A stretch of DNA of 64,000 nt from Synaphobranchus kaupii (Eukaryota; Chordata; Actinopteri; Anguilliformes; Synaphobranchidae): assembly GCA_029718625.1 (NCBI GenBank), contig CM056376.1, positions 119,382,222 to 119,446,221 of the forward strand, given 5' to 3'. Position 1 is the first letter of the stretch; each line of letters starts with the position of its first letter. A model generated the notes under the pieces. The model was not told the origin of the DNA. It ran no database searches and saw only the letters and a program-made list of their open reading frames with translations. Positions 1 through 13,438 of the stretch are shown here, one piece after another. Both the position numbers and the translations under genes were made by a program.

Positions 1-141
1 GTCTCCATGACTTTTACCAATGTGAGCCGTATTTAAAGATGCTTTTCATTGACCCCAGTGGCGTCGAGCTGTGAGTGGCAGGACTGAAAATGGACAGGCT
101 TTCCAACTACAAAAAATAATAAGTAAAAGCAGAACAAAGAC

Positions 142-346
142 CAGGGGTGTCCTATTCAAAAAAGCGCCGATGTGGCTGTAAACCTTTTCTTGTGTCACAG
201 CACTATAACACCTGATTCCACAAATTAAGCTTCAATTTAAGATTAGGACAAGATTAGCTTTAGTTGAATCAGATGGTCGTGATTGCTGGACTAGAAAAAA
301 AGCTTGTACCCACGCCAGCCTTGTCAGATAAGAATGAACGCTCCTG
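142..346. mobile_element. Decayed hAT-type MITE
   Basis: The left end begins CAGGGGTGTCC and continues with a decayed form of a fish MITE that reads roughly GCCGGTGTGGCTG. The right part carries the inverted counterpart, around CCCACGCCAGCC and CAGATAAGAATG, ending CTCCTG. The two halves form imperfect inverted repeats. Flanking 8-mers do not match, so no target duplication survives. The assignment rests on remembered resemblance to a common fish family. Confidence 0.5.
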
Positions 347-1573
347 CTTTAGGCCGCGCTTGTCCCATGTTGCAGTTCCATGTCATTTAATCTATTTTTG
401 TCAAATCAGAATGGTGTCAGCGCCACACGCCTGGAGTGGGAAAGTCAAAACCAGATGGCTGAATAAAAGCTTCTGCTCAGACCCTGCAAAAACAGCCTCA
501 GTGAATCCTTTTCAAAGAGCACTCATGAAAGGATGGAAATGTAACGCAATACGCAATACATATGCTTTCGCAGCGCACCCTACTTAAATCTATTCCCCTG
601 CCGCAAAAACTGAAGCCCGGCCTTGGAAAACGATATAAACGCCGCGCAACTCAACACAACCATTATCCCATCCGCCGCCAAACAAATGGTCGGGAAAGTT
701 TACCAAATTATATTCCCCCGAGACATGAAATGGCAGCCAATTAAATTTGTGGAGGGAGAAGGCGAAGTGCACCATTTCAAAATACCAGCAATAAGAACAG
801 AATACTAAATACTGCCACTGGAAAGGCGGAGGGTGAATTTTGCTTCACTAAAAAAAATCAGACAAAACAAAGAACTTGTACAGCATGTGATGCATGTGTC
901 GCATATTTTTGAATGTTACATACTATATTAAGTGTGACATTTAATTTAATGTTAACACGTTCAAACATTTAAGAACTTTTTATGAAATGTCATGAACAGT
1001 TATGACAATTGTTGTGTCATACTTACAACAACATTTTGGCTTTAGGTCAGAGTATGGACACATGTGCATAGTCATATTTTAATTATTTATTAAAATAAAA
1101 TTTGTTGTGTAGATGCATATTTGGCCTCATATGTGCATGTTCATATGTGCACTTGTTCAAATACATGTACAGTACATACGGATGTTTGCATATATTACTG
1201 AGCATATCGCTGCACCAAATTATTTAGTTGTATGCATCACCATACAGCCAAGAAAATGTGCATTCTGCAAGATCTGGTAAAAACAAAACCCTATATCTTC
1301 ACAAAAAAATAACTTCAAATATTTTGATGCTATACTATTTCTGGGAAATACAGTGAGATTATTGATGTGACCTTCCACAGAGGCCATCACCAGAAGAAAA
1401 TAACTGCAAGAACAAAGGCTAATATCCTTCTCCAAAACCAAAGCCCTTATGGGGAATCACATTTTAAATTTCAGTAAGAAAGGGCAATTTAAAACTGTAT
1501 TTTTTAAAGCTGAGATGGAATGGAACTCACTGAAGCAAGGTTATAGACGCACACACGCGTGCACACTCACATG

Positions 1574-1577
<4 letters not shown>

Positions 1578-1616
<39 letters not shown>
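1578..1616. repeat. (CA)n microsatellite
   Basis: About 19 uninterrupted CA dinucleotides, preceded by a degenerate CA-rich stretch from about 1549. Confidence 0.95.
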
Positions 1617-1618
<2 letters not shown>

Positions 1619-2696
1619 GGACACGTGCGTACAAGGCCCACTATTTTAACATATTTTCACTGAGAAATACTGTACCTGTTAAATGTTGCAAATTTAATTG
1701 AACCCAGTTTTCGCTCTCATTTAAGTCCCACTACTTTTGTTGTTTCACCAAAAAGAAAAAAAACTTTTTTACATCACATTTTTCAAACCGATTTCACCGG
1801 AAGGTCGTATCTTCCACACAAAACAACTATGCTTAAGCAAAATAATACAACCTATCCATAAATGTTTTATTAGTCTTATTTGCAAATAGTTTTTTTTTGT
1901 CAGGGGAATCCTGTGCCACAATTAGAGGATATAAAATTAATTAACACTATCTTGAGCTGATGCTGTTGACTTCGTCAACACAATGCAATACATTGTCCTG
2001 CGATATTAAATTGTTAAGAATAAACTCCACTTTAAAATGGAATTAGTGTAACCCAGAACTGGTGTTTTATACGCCATGAAATGTAAACCTGGGCTTCTTC
2101 GAAGTTGAAGGTACTCTTGTTGGACAAAGGAAGGGGGGGAAATGTAATTTAAAATGCATTTATTAATTTGGGCCAGTTTTACATTTCATTTAGTCAGTTT
2201 TACATTTCATTTACATTTCATTTCGACACCAGCTGTGAGTGTTCCTCCTTCCCCAGTTTCTCTCTTCAGCCCCGTTTCCATTTTCAGTTCAAAGAGCACC
2301 TTATCACATACATTATTAAAGCCTCTTACCTTTTTACCTACACAAGCACCCTGTGTTTCTTTTGGAAGCTCTAATTTAAACATGGAGTTTGTCTGTCAAA
2401 AAATTAAACCTTTTATCTCGCACTCTGCTTAAGAAAAAAATGTGCAGCAACCTTATAAAAAACCAATAACACTTTCTGCACTCAAATAATGAAAGTAATC
2501 CAGAGTATTAATGAAAAGTCTTTATTTCCTTCTGTTCATGCAGTGCACATGTTTTGGCTACTGCCATCTTATTAGTCAAACTAAACAAATTGTTCCTTTT
2601 AACAAAGAGCATCAGCTAACAATGTACACTACTACACACAGGTCAACACAGTCTTCCAATTCATGGCCAAAGAAGTCTAACTCTAACTATAGAGTT

Positions 2697-3538
2697 TGTG
2701 ATGTTCTCACTCCCGTCCTCTTGTTTCCCGTGTTTTACCTGTCTCCTTTCGTATCATGTTTGTCTCTCCCTAGTTTGTTTCCCTCATGCTGCAGGTTGGG
2801 CGTGGTTTTTCCCTTTCGTGTCACTCTGTTCCACTACTCTTCATCCGCCTATCCCTCTCCTCCCTTCCGCATGCATTCCACACACTCTCTGCTCCGTTAA
2901 TCACTCACGCATACATTCGCACCTTGCACTCCGCCGTTAACTCGCCCTTCTACTCCGTCTGGTTTTGATCAAGCTCTCGCCAGGAACAGCGCTTCTCGCT
3001 GTTTGGTCTGTCCTGCCTCACTGTACTAACTCTTGTCTGCTTTGAGTCTACCAACCTGCAGTTGTTTGCATTCCCTGCTTGTGCTGCTGTTTCCTGCCAA
3101 ACCACCTGCCGTGTGTGCATGCAGTCGGGCCCGCTCAGCTATCCTGCACTGCTCCTGCCACTCTGCTCTGCTCTGCCTGGTTCCCGCTCCCCGCTCCTCC
3201 TCTGCTCAGCTTGCCTGGTTTCCTGTTACCATCACCAGCCCCGGCCTCTCCTGCTCCCGCTGTTCCCCTGCTATACCCATTACCTGGACTGTTTGTCATT
3301 TATGTCTCCCTATGCTTCAGGAGGAATTCTGGTCGAAGCAATAATTTATTAGAGCCTAGCGCTCTCTGTATTGTCTGTCTATATTGAGTCCAGTTCCTGC
3401 TCGGAACCATAACTGACTTTCCTTATTCTCCCTATGCTTCAGGAGGGATTCTGGTCAAAGCAATAAAATAATTTAATATTGGAATTTCCTGTGTTCGAGT
3501 CGTGCATTTGGGTCCAGTTCATACTCAGAACTGTAACA
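2697..3538. mobile_element. Solo LTR of a gypsy-like retrotransposon
   Basis: An 842-bp block starts TGTGATGTTC and ends CTGTAACA, giving the TG...CA ends of an LTR. It is flanked by a perfect 5-bp direct repeat GAGTT (2692-2696 and 3539-3543), as expected for LTR-retrotransposon integration. The body is pyrimidine-rich and its composition differs from the AT-rich surroundings. The last ~230 bp contain two diverged copies of one segment: CTTCAGGAGG near 3317 and again near 3438, each followed by a TCCAGTTC...CAGAACTGTAAC-like stretch. No internal region, primer-binding site or polypurine tract lies next to it, so this is a solo LTR left by LTR-LTR recombination. The gypsy label comes from the style of the 3' end and the 5-bp duplication and is less certain than the LTR call. 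Confidence 0.75.
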
Positions 3539-3653
3539 GAGTTCCTTATATTCAAAATCACTTTGTGGCAAAATCTGAAATGATAATAAATTAATACAAA
3601 TACAAATGTCTTTTCCAGTAGAACACAAACAGTTGTTTATGTTTGCACATTAT

Positions 3654-4190
3654 AGTCAGGTCCATAAGTATTTGGACAGTAACACAATGTTTGTTGTTTT
3701 GGCTCTGTACTGCAGCACATTGGATTTTAAATGGAACAGTGACTATGAGGTTAAAGTGCAGACTTTCAGCTGTAATTTAACATAAACTTGAATAAAGTTA
3801 TCATATTTTATATTTGGTTGCATATCCTTTGCATGTCATGTCTTCCTGATGTCTGTGACCCAACAACATCAAAAGACTCTTGATATGTTATTTGCAGGTA
3901 CTCTTAAAAGCGATACTATAATCTCTCTGCATTTGAATAGATCTCAATGGGAATTGGGGGGTGGGACTGGATTAAACTGTAAATTACATGGGAACAGTAT
4001 GGAACACATGGTTGGTTAAATGTCTGTAAATCATCAAGGGTCTGAGGTATCAAACTAGCCTCAAACCATCATCAACCCTCAAATTAAAGCTGAAAGTCTG
4101 CACTGTTCCTTTCCAAATGCAATGTGCTGGAGTACAGATCAAAAACAATAAAAATTGTGTCACTGTCCAAATACTTATGGATCTGACTGT
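3654..4190. mobile_element. mariner/Tc1-type MITE
   Basis: The ends are inverted copies of a GTCCATAAGTATTTGGACAG terminus, seen at the left near 3660 and reversed at the right near 4164-4188. Longer inner inverted repeats follow (AAAGTGCAGACTTTCAGCTG and its reverse). The interior contains a roughly 230-bp core that recurs inside other elements at 26.07, 29.98, 34.14, 47.69 and 51.84 kb. There is no transposase ORF. Confidence 0.7.
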
Positions 4191-4733
4191 TATCCTCTTA
4201 TGGACAAAAAGAGGAATGGTACAAAATCCAAATCTTTATTATTTAGAAAAACACAAATAAAATTCTGCAGTCTAACAGGGCTAAGAGCTATCCCCTTAAA
4301 AATGATATCAGTCCACCTGACCATTTCCACTTTATCAGGTCTACTTCAAAGAAACACAACACTTTGGTTCCCCACAGTCCACAATCTAATCCAGGCAGCC
4401 AGACAGTATCAGTGCCAACTGTGGAAAGGCGGCCAGTGGGGTGGCACATAATTAGTTATAGTGTTATTAAGGGAGGAAATTCAGCAATTCAGTTTCCCTC
4501 ACCTCACCAAAGCAACTCTCCTCATCCGTCAGGCACACAAACAGCAATCGCAGTTGCCATAACTGTGTGACCCTGCCGGCAGTTTTCAGAGTGAAAGGAA
4601 GTGAAGCTTGGCTAGAAGCATGTCAAAAGAGACGTGGGCCAGTATGCCCTCTCTCGCACTGGCCTAGGACCAGTGGTGGGCCAAACTTATTATCACTGTC
4701 AGGCATGAGAGGTAAAAAAAACTGGTTATTCAG

Positions 4734-4770
<37 letters not shown>

Positions 4771-7700
4771 ACAGCATTGCTGCCAGTGTCAAAATGACAG
4801 AAAACGTGCAAAAAGAACAGGAGCGCTGTACTTGCAAGTGGCATCCGCAACAGTGGACAACACATTATCAGTGATTTAATTCTCCAGGCTTGTGCCCTTC
4901 ATTTCTCATCCAGGTGCTATCAGACCTGGGGCAGAAGATTAGACCAAAAAGCATTTGTCACTATTGCCGGCCCCTGCATGCATTATCTGACTGAGGCAGG
5001 TCAGAGAGGAATCGCTCTGACTTTATTTCCTCAGGTCAGCTACGAATGCCAGAAATGAGACTTCGTCTTGAGACGTCCATCTTGGCTGGGTTTTTTTTGT
5101 TTTTTGTTTTTTTGTTTGTTTGTTGTTGGTAAAGCAAAGGACCAAGAGGGTGGGTGAGTCTTACCCCAGGGGCAGGATGGAGTGCCAAGTCTGGATCCCG
5201 GCGGAAACACGCTCGAGTCGGTTTAGCGGCTTTCGGTTTCAAGCCATAGAAACAGTCCCGGATCAAAGGAATTTGAACTTCTGCTGTGGGGCAAGGGATT
5301 ATGGGAAGACAAGCTGGAGGTGATACCTATCTATAACTGAAATGTAGGGCTACGGTCTACAGGAGGCTTTGGTCCACAAGAGGCATTTTGGGGAGGGGGG
5401 GGTTTAAAAACAGTGTCTGAAATAAATTATGAATGCAGTGGCAGTCCTATAGGGTAATAACACAGGCTATGGCCTTTTTTTTTTCTGACAGTGGCAGTCA
5501 AGCCTTTGAAATTTTTTTTCACCAGAAGGGCAGAGACAGAAGAACTACAGTGGACAGAATTGCACTTACACTAGAACTATAGAATTCACATTCTTCGACC
5601 CAAAGAGAAAATACATGGATTCATTAATTTTAGTGTCCAGTGTTTGCATATTTTGTTTGGTTGATTAAAATGGCACTACACTCTCCTCTGTACCAGAATT
5701 AGCACATCAACGTGCCGCTGCTCTGTGAATGCACACACCATCGCTCTCATTCAGTGGTAGTGGTGTGGAGAAGTGGTTAGAGGTTTGTGGGTTCAACAAT
5801 GAGGAAGATCATTTCATTTGTACCCTTGAGATATTCTACCTCCATTATTCCAGAATGGTTAAGATAAATAAAGCTCAAATAAAGCTTGTGAGCTTTGTAA
5901 GATCAGTACACCAGCTGAGCATGTGCATAATGTAATGCAATGATAACAATGCTTCACTGACTACTACAACTACTTTGCCGCCACAAATTAAAATGCTAAT
6001 GAGGAAACTACAGGATTACAACCTGTGCCAGGGAAACAGATGGGCTCTCGGTAAAGCCTTGTCTCCGGGGGGAGCAAACGATGTCGCAGGCACAATGCGT
6101 GGCCGAATAAGAGCGCGAGAGCGTTTCGTTCTCTCGTGCGGAAATCCTACCTGACACAAGATGCGGAGGTCCTCATCTGGTCTCCTCCTCCGGATTCAAA
6201 CGAATCCCTGCAACCCTCTCAGTGCTCCGCTCCAGTTACTGCCCAGGGCAGTCATGCTCACCGTTGCTAGGTCGCACCCCGTAATATTCAAAAAGAACAA
6301 ACTGCACTGTTTATGGTCCCAGTTAAAGGAAGGTTTTGCAGCCTTGGCGGTTTCATGAGTATAATACATGGATTTACTCATGTATCTTCATCCTTAATGT
6401 CGACTTGAAAATACAGCACACATTGTGGATTAGAAATACCATGGCTTCCTGTGGGAGGGCATGTGTATATGAGGAATGTCTGGCATTAGGTAAGGGTGGT
6501 TGTATACTGGAGGGTTGTAGAGAATGGGAGCACTATATTACTATATTAAAACTGAAGAAAAAGGGGAGATGTAGTGGACGCTCAGGAGCCATGGCGTTGG
6601 AAAGCTCTGGCCCTTGTGCCTGTACTTTTATGAGCATTCAAAATTTTCAATCATGTGGAATGAAGCTGCAACACATTTGGATGCCACAGTGGCTGAGTTT
6701 GGGAATTTTTGGAGGGGGGGTGGGGGTTGGGTAGGAGGAGATGGGCAATTACATAAGCCTGAAGGGCCCCAGACAACCAGACATCAATCTGCTGTTTTTA
6801 ATTCAGTCAGTGCCACAAACAATTATCATCCAAAAATGTCCAAATCTGCCCCATCCCCCACCCCCTTCCTACAGCACCTGTAATAGCAAAAACTAACTAC
6901 CAAGCTGTTTTTGCATGATGAACTATGACTGCATCAAACACTGATGCAGAGAATAGAAAACCCATGCAATAGATGTGTGTCCTGTTATAACCTGCTTCTT
7001 ACAAAATGGCCAACCTTCTGCTCCTCACACAGCTGCTTTTAACGCATGTTAATTGTAACAAACAGCAGGTGTGCTACTGATCATAAGCAGTCATTGATTG
7101 AGACTATCAGCAGTTTTAGGCAGACTGAAATTATAACACTGTGTTTAAAAGACACGTTCCCCTTTGTATTTACACATTTCAATTATTAAATTAATTTATC
7201 ATGAAGAGGCTTTCATCTTCACAAGAGAACCTATATAATCAAGGCTCTATGTGGTATGGCTGTAATTCCCCATTAATTAGCACATTGTGTATTTACTTGA
7301 ACTATATGCCATAAAGCCTAACTATCGCTATCACAAGTATGACATACCATCTGTCATAACCAGTCATGACAGTGTCTTTCAGTGTATGACAAGTAGCACA
7401 ATACTCTCATATCCTCTCATATTTAGCCATAAAGGTTATTTTACACAAAAGTATTCTTTCAAAAACAGAGAAAATGTTATATCATCACTCTAATTTGACA
7501 ACTAATTTGACCCCTATAAGAGTATGCATCATTGTGCTTTAGTTAAAAACAAACAATTATCGGTGTCTGCCTCTTCTATAGTAATGAAAATAATTTACTA
7601 AACGGATTCAAAATACACACGTTCTCATAATATGACAGTGCATGTAAATAAACTATTGGGAATAATTAATCATTGGAATAATACATCATACTTCAACCTT

Positions 7701-8030
7701 ACCCATTGCTCTTCTCTTGATTTATACTGTTGTAGCAGGTGCAAAGATCTTGATACAAGGTGATGGTGTGTTAAAGATTGTATCATGAAATAGATTATTC
7801 ATTCCACAAGACAATGGATAACATACAAAATGAAACCTATAAGTATAGTTTCATTAGGTAATGTTAGCTGGCTGGTTTGTTTCCATAGTTAGACACTAAA
7901 CCAATGAGTCTAAGAGCCAGGTACTGAAGACAATTTTGCTTAATTGATTGATTGGCAGATGGGTTAGCTTGTTATGTAAGGTATGGTAAGGTAAGTTATC
8001 TAATCTTGCTATGTGCTATATAAATTATGG
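4191..8030. other. Gene-free sequence
   Basis: No gene recognised. It contains an (AAT)n microsatellite, a poly-T/GTTT stretch at about 5092-5125, a G-run near 5391-5401 and a short GC-rich hairpin near 6111-6140 (GCGCGAGA paired with TCTCGTGC). The open frames resemble no protein family I know. Confidence 0.55.
4734..4769. repeat. (ATA)n microsatellite
   Basis: Twelve consecutive ATA/TAA trinucleotides. Confidence 0.95.
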
Positions 8031-8130
8031 CAGTGGTCCCTAACCCTGTCCTTGGAGATCTACCCTCCCATAAGTTTTCACTCCAACCCTAACAAAACAC
8101 CTCTCATTCAACTATAGAGAACACTAGATT
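8031..8130. mobile_element. Half copy of a hAT MITE
   Basis: It starts CAGTGGTCCCTAACCCTGTC and continues GGAGATCTACC...TTTTCACTCCAACCCTAACAAA. This matches the left half of the complete hAT MITE at 41416-41609. The right half is missing or too decayed to see. Confidence 0.7.
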
Positions 8131-10019
8131 GATAATGTCATCCAGGGCTGCTCTGAAATAGAAAATAATTAAAGAAGTAAATTAGTTTGAGAAAATATAA
8201 GTAAATTATCTTAGCACTTGCTGTCTAAACATCTCCCCATATTTGCATGATGTCTGACTTTTACAAACCACCTGATTAGTATTCAGCCAGTTTGTCTCTG
8301 TGTCTTAGAAGGTGGAGGTCCTTCATTTCATTTCTCCTTGGGAATCCATGTTCTTTGCCCAAGGCATTGCTGGAGGACAAACTTGCACTTCATTGCACAT
8401 CATCCAAATTCATACCAAAGTTTCCACACCAGGAAATTCAGTTATTTTTTATTATTTATTTACACATCACACATGTGCATATTTGTGTATGTTGCCCCTT
8501 TCAGTATTCAGCAAACATTTTCGCTTAGCTGAACAGCATGACAGAAGGGGTGGCTTTCAGTCTGGTGTTTCTAAATGGAAACATCATTAATACAGCAAAT
8601 CATTGTTAAGCACTCCAGATGTTGCGGAAGACTGAGACGAACGAGGTCAGAGTAACCAGGCAACTGTTCCCGTGATGAATGCTGCTCGCCACCCAAGCCC
8701 TGTGAAGTTTACTTTCTTGACAGTAAAAAAAACAAAATGCTTTGTGTTGCTCTCTTATTATCTTATTAGCGTTCAAGCAGTTAACTGTGTGCTTTCCAAA
8801 GCCGATGCTCAGATTATACACATCATTTTAAGATTAGCTTTCAGCCACATGCTCAGTGTTGTGTATCTGTCAATTGAATTAGGATCGCTGCAGTCCATTT
8901 ATCTATTCAGGTGGGAGGTGTGGTTTGGCTTGGAGATATCTGATACACATCTCCATACACACAAAACACAAATCATATTGTTAAAAAATGCTGCACATTG
9001 GGTGCGTGAATGTGTGGATGTGTGCGTGCATGCATGTGTGGGTGTGTGTGTTTGGGGTGGGTCAAATGGCAAATTTAGGGGAGGTTTGGAATACTTTAAC
9101 AGCCTAGTTTATATTCCCCAGGGTCTCAGAACTGCTGTGCAACATTTTGCAATAGCACTGATGGGAAGTGAAGTGAAATGTCTATAAATGTCTGTTGTGA
9201 TTTTCAGCCAATATGGTTTCAAGAAGGCTTATTTATATCAATTATATAACAGCATATGGGAGTATATAGTATCTGAACAAAAACGTCTCCGATGTAAAAA
9301 AAAGCCAAGTTACTCACGCATAGCCTACAGAGCGCTGTCTATAAGTCCTTAATTCCAACTTGCAAAAACTAGGCCTGCCTTTAAAAGTCTTGATATCAAA
9401 ATGTGGCCAAGTTACAACTAACAATATTGCCTATCGTAGCTCACACTAAATGAACTAGCTTTATTCCAAAGCAATGCTATCCAAACTTTCCTAAATTATT
9501 TAATGCAAATTGGCCCTGTGTTTCTTCATCTTAGCATATGAATAGATTGTGCCTCAGGGAACAACATATGATTTCAATTAATTTTTTTAACAGTTGATGA
9601 ATAATTACACTCCAGAAAGGATATGGTTATACTTTGTTGGCAAGTTTACTTTTGAAAATGTACAAGTTTTAAAATGTTAACTGCTGCTACAGACTATACT
9701 ATTTAGACTATACAGACTATTCTTTACTATTCACAATCAGACATTTATATCAAGAAACATCATGTACAATAGAGAAAGGGGGGATGAATAAATAAATGCA
9801 GATAAAAATAAGTAATATTTTTTAAATAGCGTACATATAGCATTTTTACAAACGTATCCAGACATGTTTGTGGTCAGATGATGGAAAATAAGTAATAGTA
9901 CTAATTTTCTTAACATAATAATAGTTATATTTGCGAACAGAATTTTGTAAACACAAGGATATCTATGCTCTGTAGGACCACACAGGTTTTGATAGAAATC
10001 CAAATATTCAAAATAAATA
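8131..10019. other. Gene-free sequence
   Basis: No gene recognised. A short GT/TGCA-rich stretch lies at 9005-9052. The other open frames are AT-rich and lack family motifs. Confidence 0.5.
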
Positions 10020-10115
10020 AATCAATAATTTATTTATTGATTTAAAGCAGAGCAGAGCGTAACATCCTCCCCAAACCAGACAAGAGCAAGCGTCCGGTTT
10101 GGGGAGGGTGTGATA
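10020..10115. repeat. Two adjacent hairpin-forming inverted repeats
   Basis: An AT-rich palindrome (AATAAATCAATAA with its reverse complement TTATTTATTGATT) is followed directly by a GC-rich stem. In that stem CCTCCCCAAACC at about 10071 pairs with GGTTTGGGGAGG at about 10097, across a loop of about 14 bases. No flanking target duplication was identified. Confidence 0.6.
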
Positions 10116-10261
10116 TAGCACAAGTGAAACATTGAACAGTTAATATTGGAAACCTCTTTTGCCTTTGCAATAAAAATGCATCAATGTGTCAATGTGAAAA
10201 TAATAACAGTCTAATAAATGAAAAGCACTGAACAGTTGCACATTGTTTTTGTGGAAAATAA

Positions 10262-10336
10262 GCAGGTGCTCTGCTGGGCTTGAACCCACAAGCCTCTGTG
10301 TGAGAGAGAGCAACTCTAACCATTAGGCTACAGTAC
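10262..10336 (-). pseudogene. tRNA-like sequence (tRNA pseudogene or SINE head)
   Basis: On the minus strand the sequence carries an A-box-like stretch (TAGCCTAATGGTTAGAG) and a good B box (GGTTCAAGCCC), about a tRNA length apart. The acceptor arms, GGTACTG and GAGCACC, pair with two mismatches. The anticodon stem has a mismatch, and the loop TCTCACA lacks the usual U33. These defects argue against a working tRNA. No SINE body or tail was recognised downstream. Confidence 0.5.
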
Positions 10337-10406
10337 CTTCTTGGAGGTATGAAGCATTTTTATTGGGTGATAAGCTTGATGAGCATAACAGTTTGGCAGG
10401 AAAAAT

Positions 10407-10460
10407 AGGAAGAAGAATAAGAAGAAGAAGAAGAAGAAGCGGAAGAGGAAGGAGAAAAAC
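10407..10460. repeat. (GAA)n-rich purine tract
   Basis: AAGAAGAAG repeats grade into GGAAGAGGAAGGAG. It is a simple purine repeat. Confidence 0.85.
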
Positions 10461-13438
10461 GGCAAAATAACCCAAGTTTGGGGCTTTATTGTGTGGATGT
10501 GTGAAGTTGTATCTGAATGCTGTGTGGTTACATGAGGTCAGATCATACAGAAGTTAATGTTTTTAAGGGCTCAGAGTCTATGGTCATTGTGGTTACTTCT
10601 GTAGGAAATCCTGAAAAGTGCCAAACTCTCGGTGCTGTATAGGTATGGGGCATGCCCCGCCAAGCCGTAACTTGGCGGATGGCATACCTGCCATCCCAAT
10701 TAAATGCTTTATAAAGTTATTGGTTAGTTTTGAGGCTTGTGTTTTGTACTTATTAAAGTTAATTTTGAGTTATGCTAAAAGCTTTGTTGAATATTTTGTC
10801 TAATGGGGGCAGCCATACCCGCTCTGAAAAGCCAGTGTTTCCTAAAAAGCAGTGCATGTTTATTTGCGAGGAATTCAAGTTTTTGTATCCAGGCACAGTT
10901 CCTTGCCCCCCTACCCACTGGAATACTTAAACAAACAAAATAGGCCTACTGTATTGGAGAGGTACAGACTAACCAGCCTGTATATCCCTTAGATACAAAC
11001 TAAACAGCTTGTGTGTTGCCCATAATTGCCAGTGAAACATGACCACTACAAATAGTTTGTTTGATGACTTTCAATAAGAATAGGGTATAATTTATTTTTA
11101 TGAGGACATTAGTCCCTTTTGTTTTTATCCTAGCGAGACCAATGAGGAACTGCAAGAGCGTAAAAGGCAGCAATAACACGCAGCTGCATCTAACTAACTG
11201 TGGACAGCTTTTACTGTTTAATCAAAAAACACATCATACATCACCAGTCACGTTTCAAGCAGTTTTCTAACAAGTAATGTTACAACAACTCTTAGTATAT
11301 CTCTTACTCATACCCAGTAAGATGTTTTTTTATTGTTTCATTGTGTCAGATGTACAACATGGGACCATTCTCTTTGACTTCATTACTGACCATTTCTGTG
11401 TGTGATATTTTATACAACTTGTACTTAATAACACATTCCAATCAAGCCCCTAATGGAGAGCATGACAATCTTGTGTGAGTGATTACTCAATTGTCATCAA
11501 GCACAGTCGATCTTTCAAGTGAAATATCTAATCTGACTCCCAGTTCCTCTTGTCGTGACAGTGACAGCACTGCTGCTAAAGTTACTAAATAGATTTTGTT
11601 TTTTTAGTTTAGTTTTGAGTGGTTCATTATTATTCGTAGAATTTGCTATTGAATATTTACCCTGGAGTAATATACTGTTGTCACAGTTGCATTGTCAACT
11701 GCTACTTCATTCAAGTGTAAACCAGCCCCAAATAGCCCCTAGATATATGAAGGATAACTGTTTTCAAAAAAAAAAAAAAAAAGCGCAGTTACAAAATCAT
11801 ATAATTCTGTTCCATATTTATAACCTGGAAGTGCTTATATGTTTTTCATATATTCAACAGCTTACATTCAGTAAACTGTGTGCTGCCAGTCTAGAATTAT
11901 TTTGCAACCTCTATTGTACCAGAGATTTGAATTTTCATTGAGGGTCATCACTTAAAAAACCCTGATAAGCAATTTACAATAAAGTTATATTTATATTGAG
12001 GAACATTAACTATTTACTAGCTTAAAATTAACAACTAAGTTAGAAACTTTTTAACAAAGCATTAAAACTACTACGTGTTTCTTTTTATATTTATTAATGG
12101 TTAAGGTTTCTTTAAGGATCTGTTCGTGTTAATATTACTTTACTGTAGAAAACAATAAAAATTTTAAAAATAGTGAAATAAAATCTGTTCACAATCATCT
12201 GAAATGGTTCATTATATTTTGTAAGCCTTGTTTATGGCTTACTACATGAGAAAATGGCCTCCCCAATACGAACCATGCACTTATCTTTTGTCAATGCATC
12301 TGTAGGTGGCTTCATTACATGAGCATTGCACACAATTTGTAAATAACTTATTAGTTCATGTTACGTAAGACATTGATTAAAGCTGGTTAAAGCAACATCA
12401 TTCTAATTGCTGCCAAACCTGTATTGCAAAGACATTACAAGTGTGTCACTGTCACTAGTGGAACACTTTTGGAGTGCACTGTATATTGAACTTTAATTTG
12501 TTTTATTTGAAAATAAATGTCTGCCAATCAATCCATTTATAATGCATGCATTGTTTGCATCTTAATGTTGGGAACAACTTAGAGGAATCTCAGGGCTGAA
12601 ATGGGATCATACCAGCATCATGGTGGGTGGGTGGATGTATGCAATTACACCCACTATGAATGCAGCAGGCATTTCTGCACACACAGCACACCTGATAGTT
12701 ACTGGGGCTTCGCAGGACTCTGAAACCCTGCTCAAGAGATGGTCACCCACTTTGTTTGGAGAGGTTTATAGGTAATACTAACTATGGGGATTTAAGTCGT
12801 AGCAACACATTTGATTTAAATTTGCTAGCTCAACCAGTAAGCATGCTTAATTGATTTTTGTAAATTTTATTTTACTTCATAAATTTTTTTGTTATGTACA
12901 CCCCTTTATACTTTTCTTTTAGAACATTAAAATATTCCATTATGAGGACTGGCACTGTAAATGACAGAGGAGATTTTGCAGGAATCTGGTAAAACCATGA
13001 TGCAATCAGTGCTGATTTTAAGAGAAAATTTCATCCTCTGTCTCACAAGGAAGTCTAACCAAGTTGAAGTTGCAATGTGGAGGCACTCAAGTACTTGTGG
13101 TATGAAGAGGAAAGCAACTTCCAATATAAGTGTGCTTCACCTCAAGATGTGCACTGCTGATGCTTTATTTATTCATTTATTTTGTTCTATACTTCCTGCC
13201 ACTAACGTTACCCTGGGATTTTGACTTGCAGGATTATACAATCTCTATACAATATAACTGTCACACATGGCACTGCAAGGTCATCACATGCACAATGATT
13301 AGATAATGCCAGTCATCCTGTGTGGATACAATTGGCATTATCTTACTTTAAATCAACTGGTTATTCTGTTATTTTTACTGCATGGTCTTGCCTTCTTCAC
13401 AAGAAAAGTACGATATGTAAGAGAGTAGTCCAATAATC
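10461..13438. other. Gene-free sequence
   Basis: No gene recognised. A poly-A stretch at 11766-11782 sits inside an otherwise unremarkable AT-rich region. I see no exon-like open frames. Confidence 0.5.

Larger units (their letters stand above)
1..2691. other. Gene-free AT-rich sequence
   Basis: No coding region is recognisable. The short open frames have no family resemblance and no exon-like borders. The stretch holds one decayed hAT-type MITE and one CA microsatellite, listed separately. It may be intronic to, or downstream of, the minus-strand KCTD8-like gene, but nothing here proves it. Confidence 0.6.

Noticed and set aside
2511..3387. Several overlapping Pro/Ser/Cys-rich open frames
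   Set aside because: They fall within or at the edge of the pyrimidine-rich solo LTR and show no protein family.
10262..10336. Functional tRNA gene
   Set aside because: Acceptor and anticodon stems contain mismatches and the anticodon loop lacks U33; only the promoter boxes look good.
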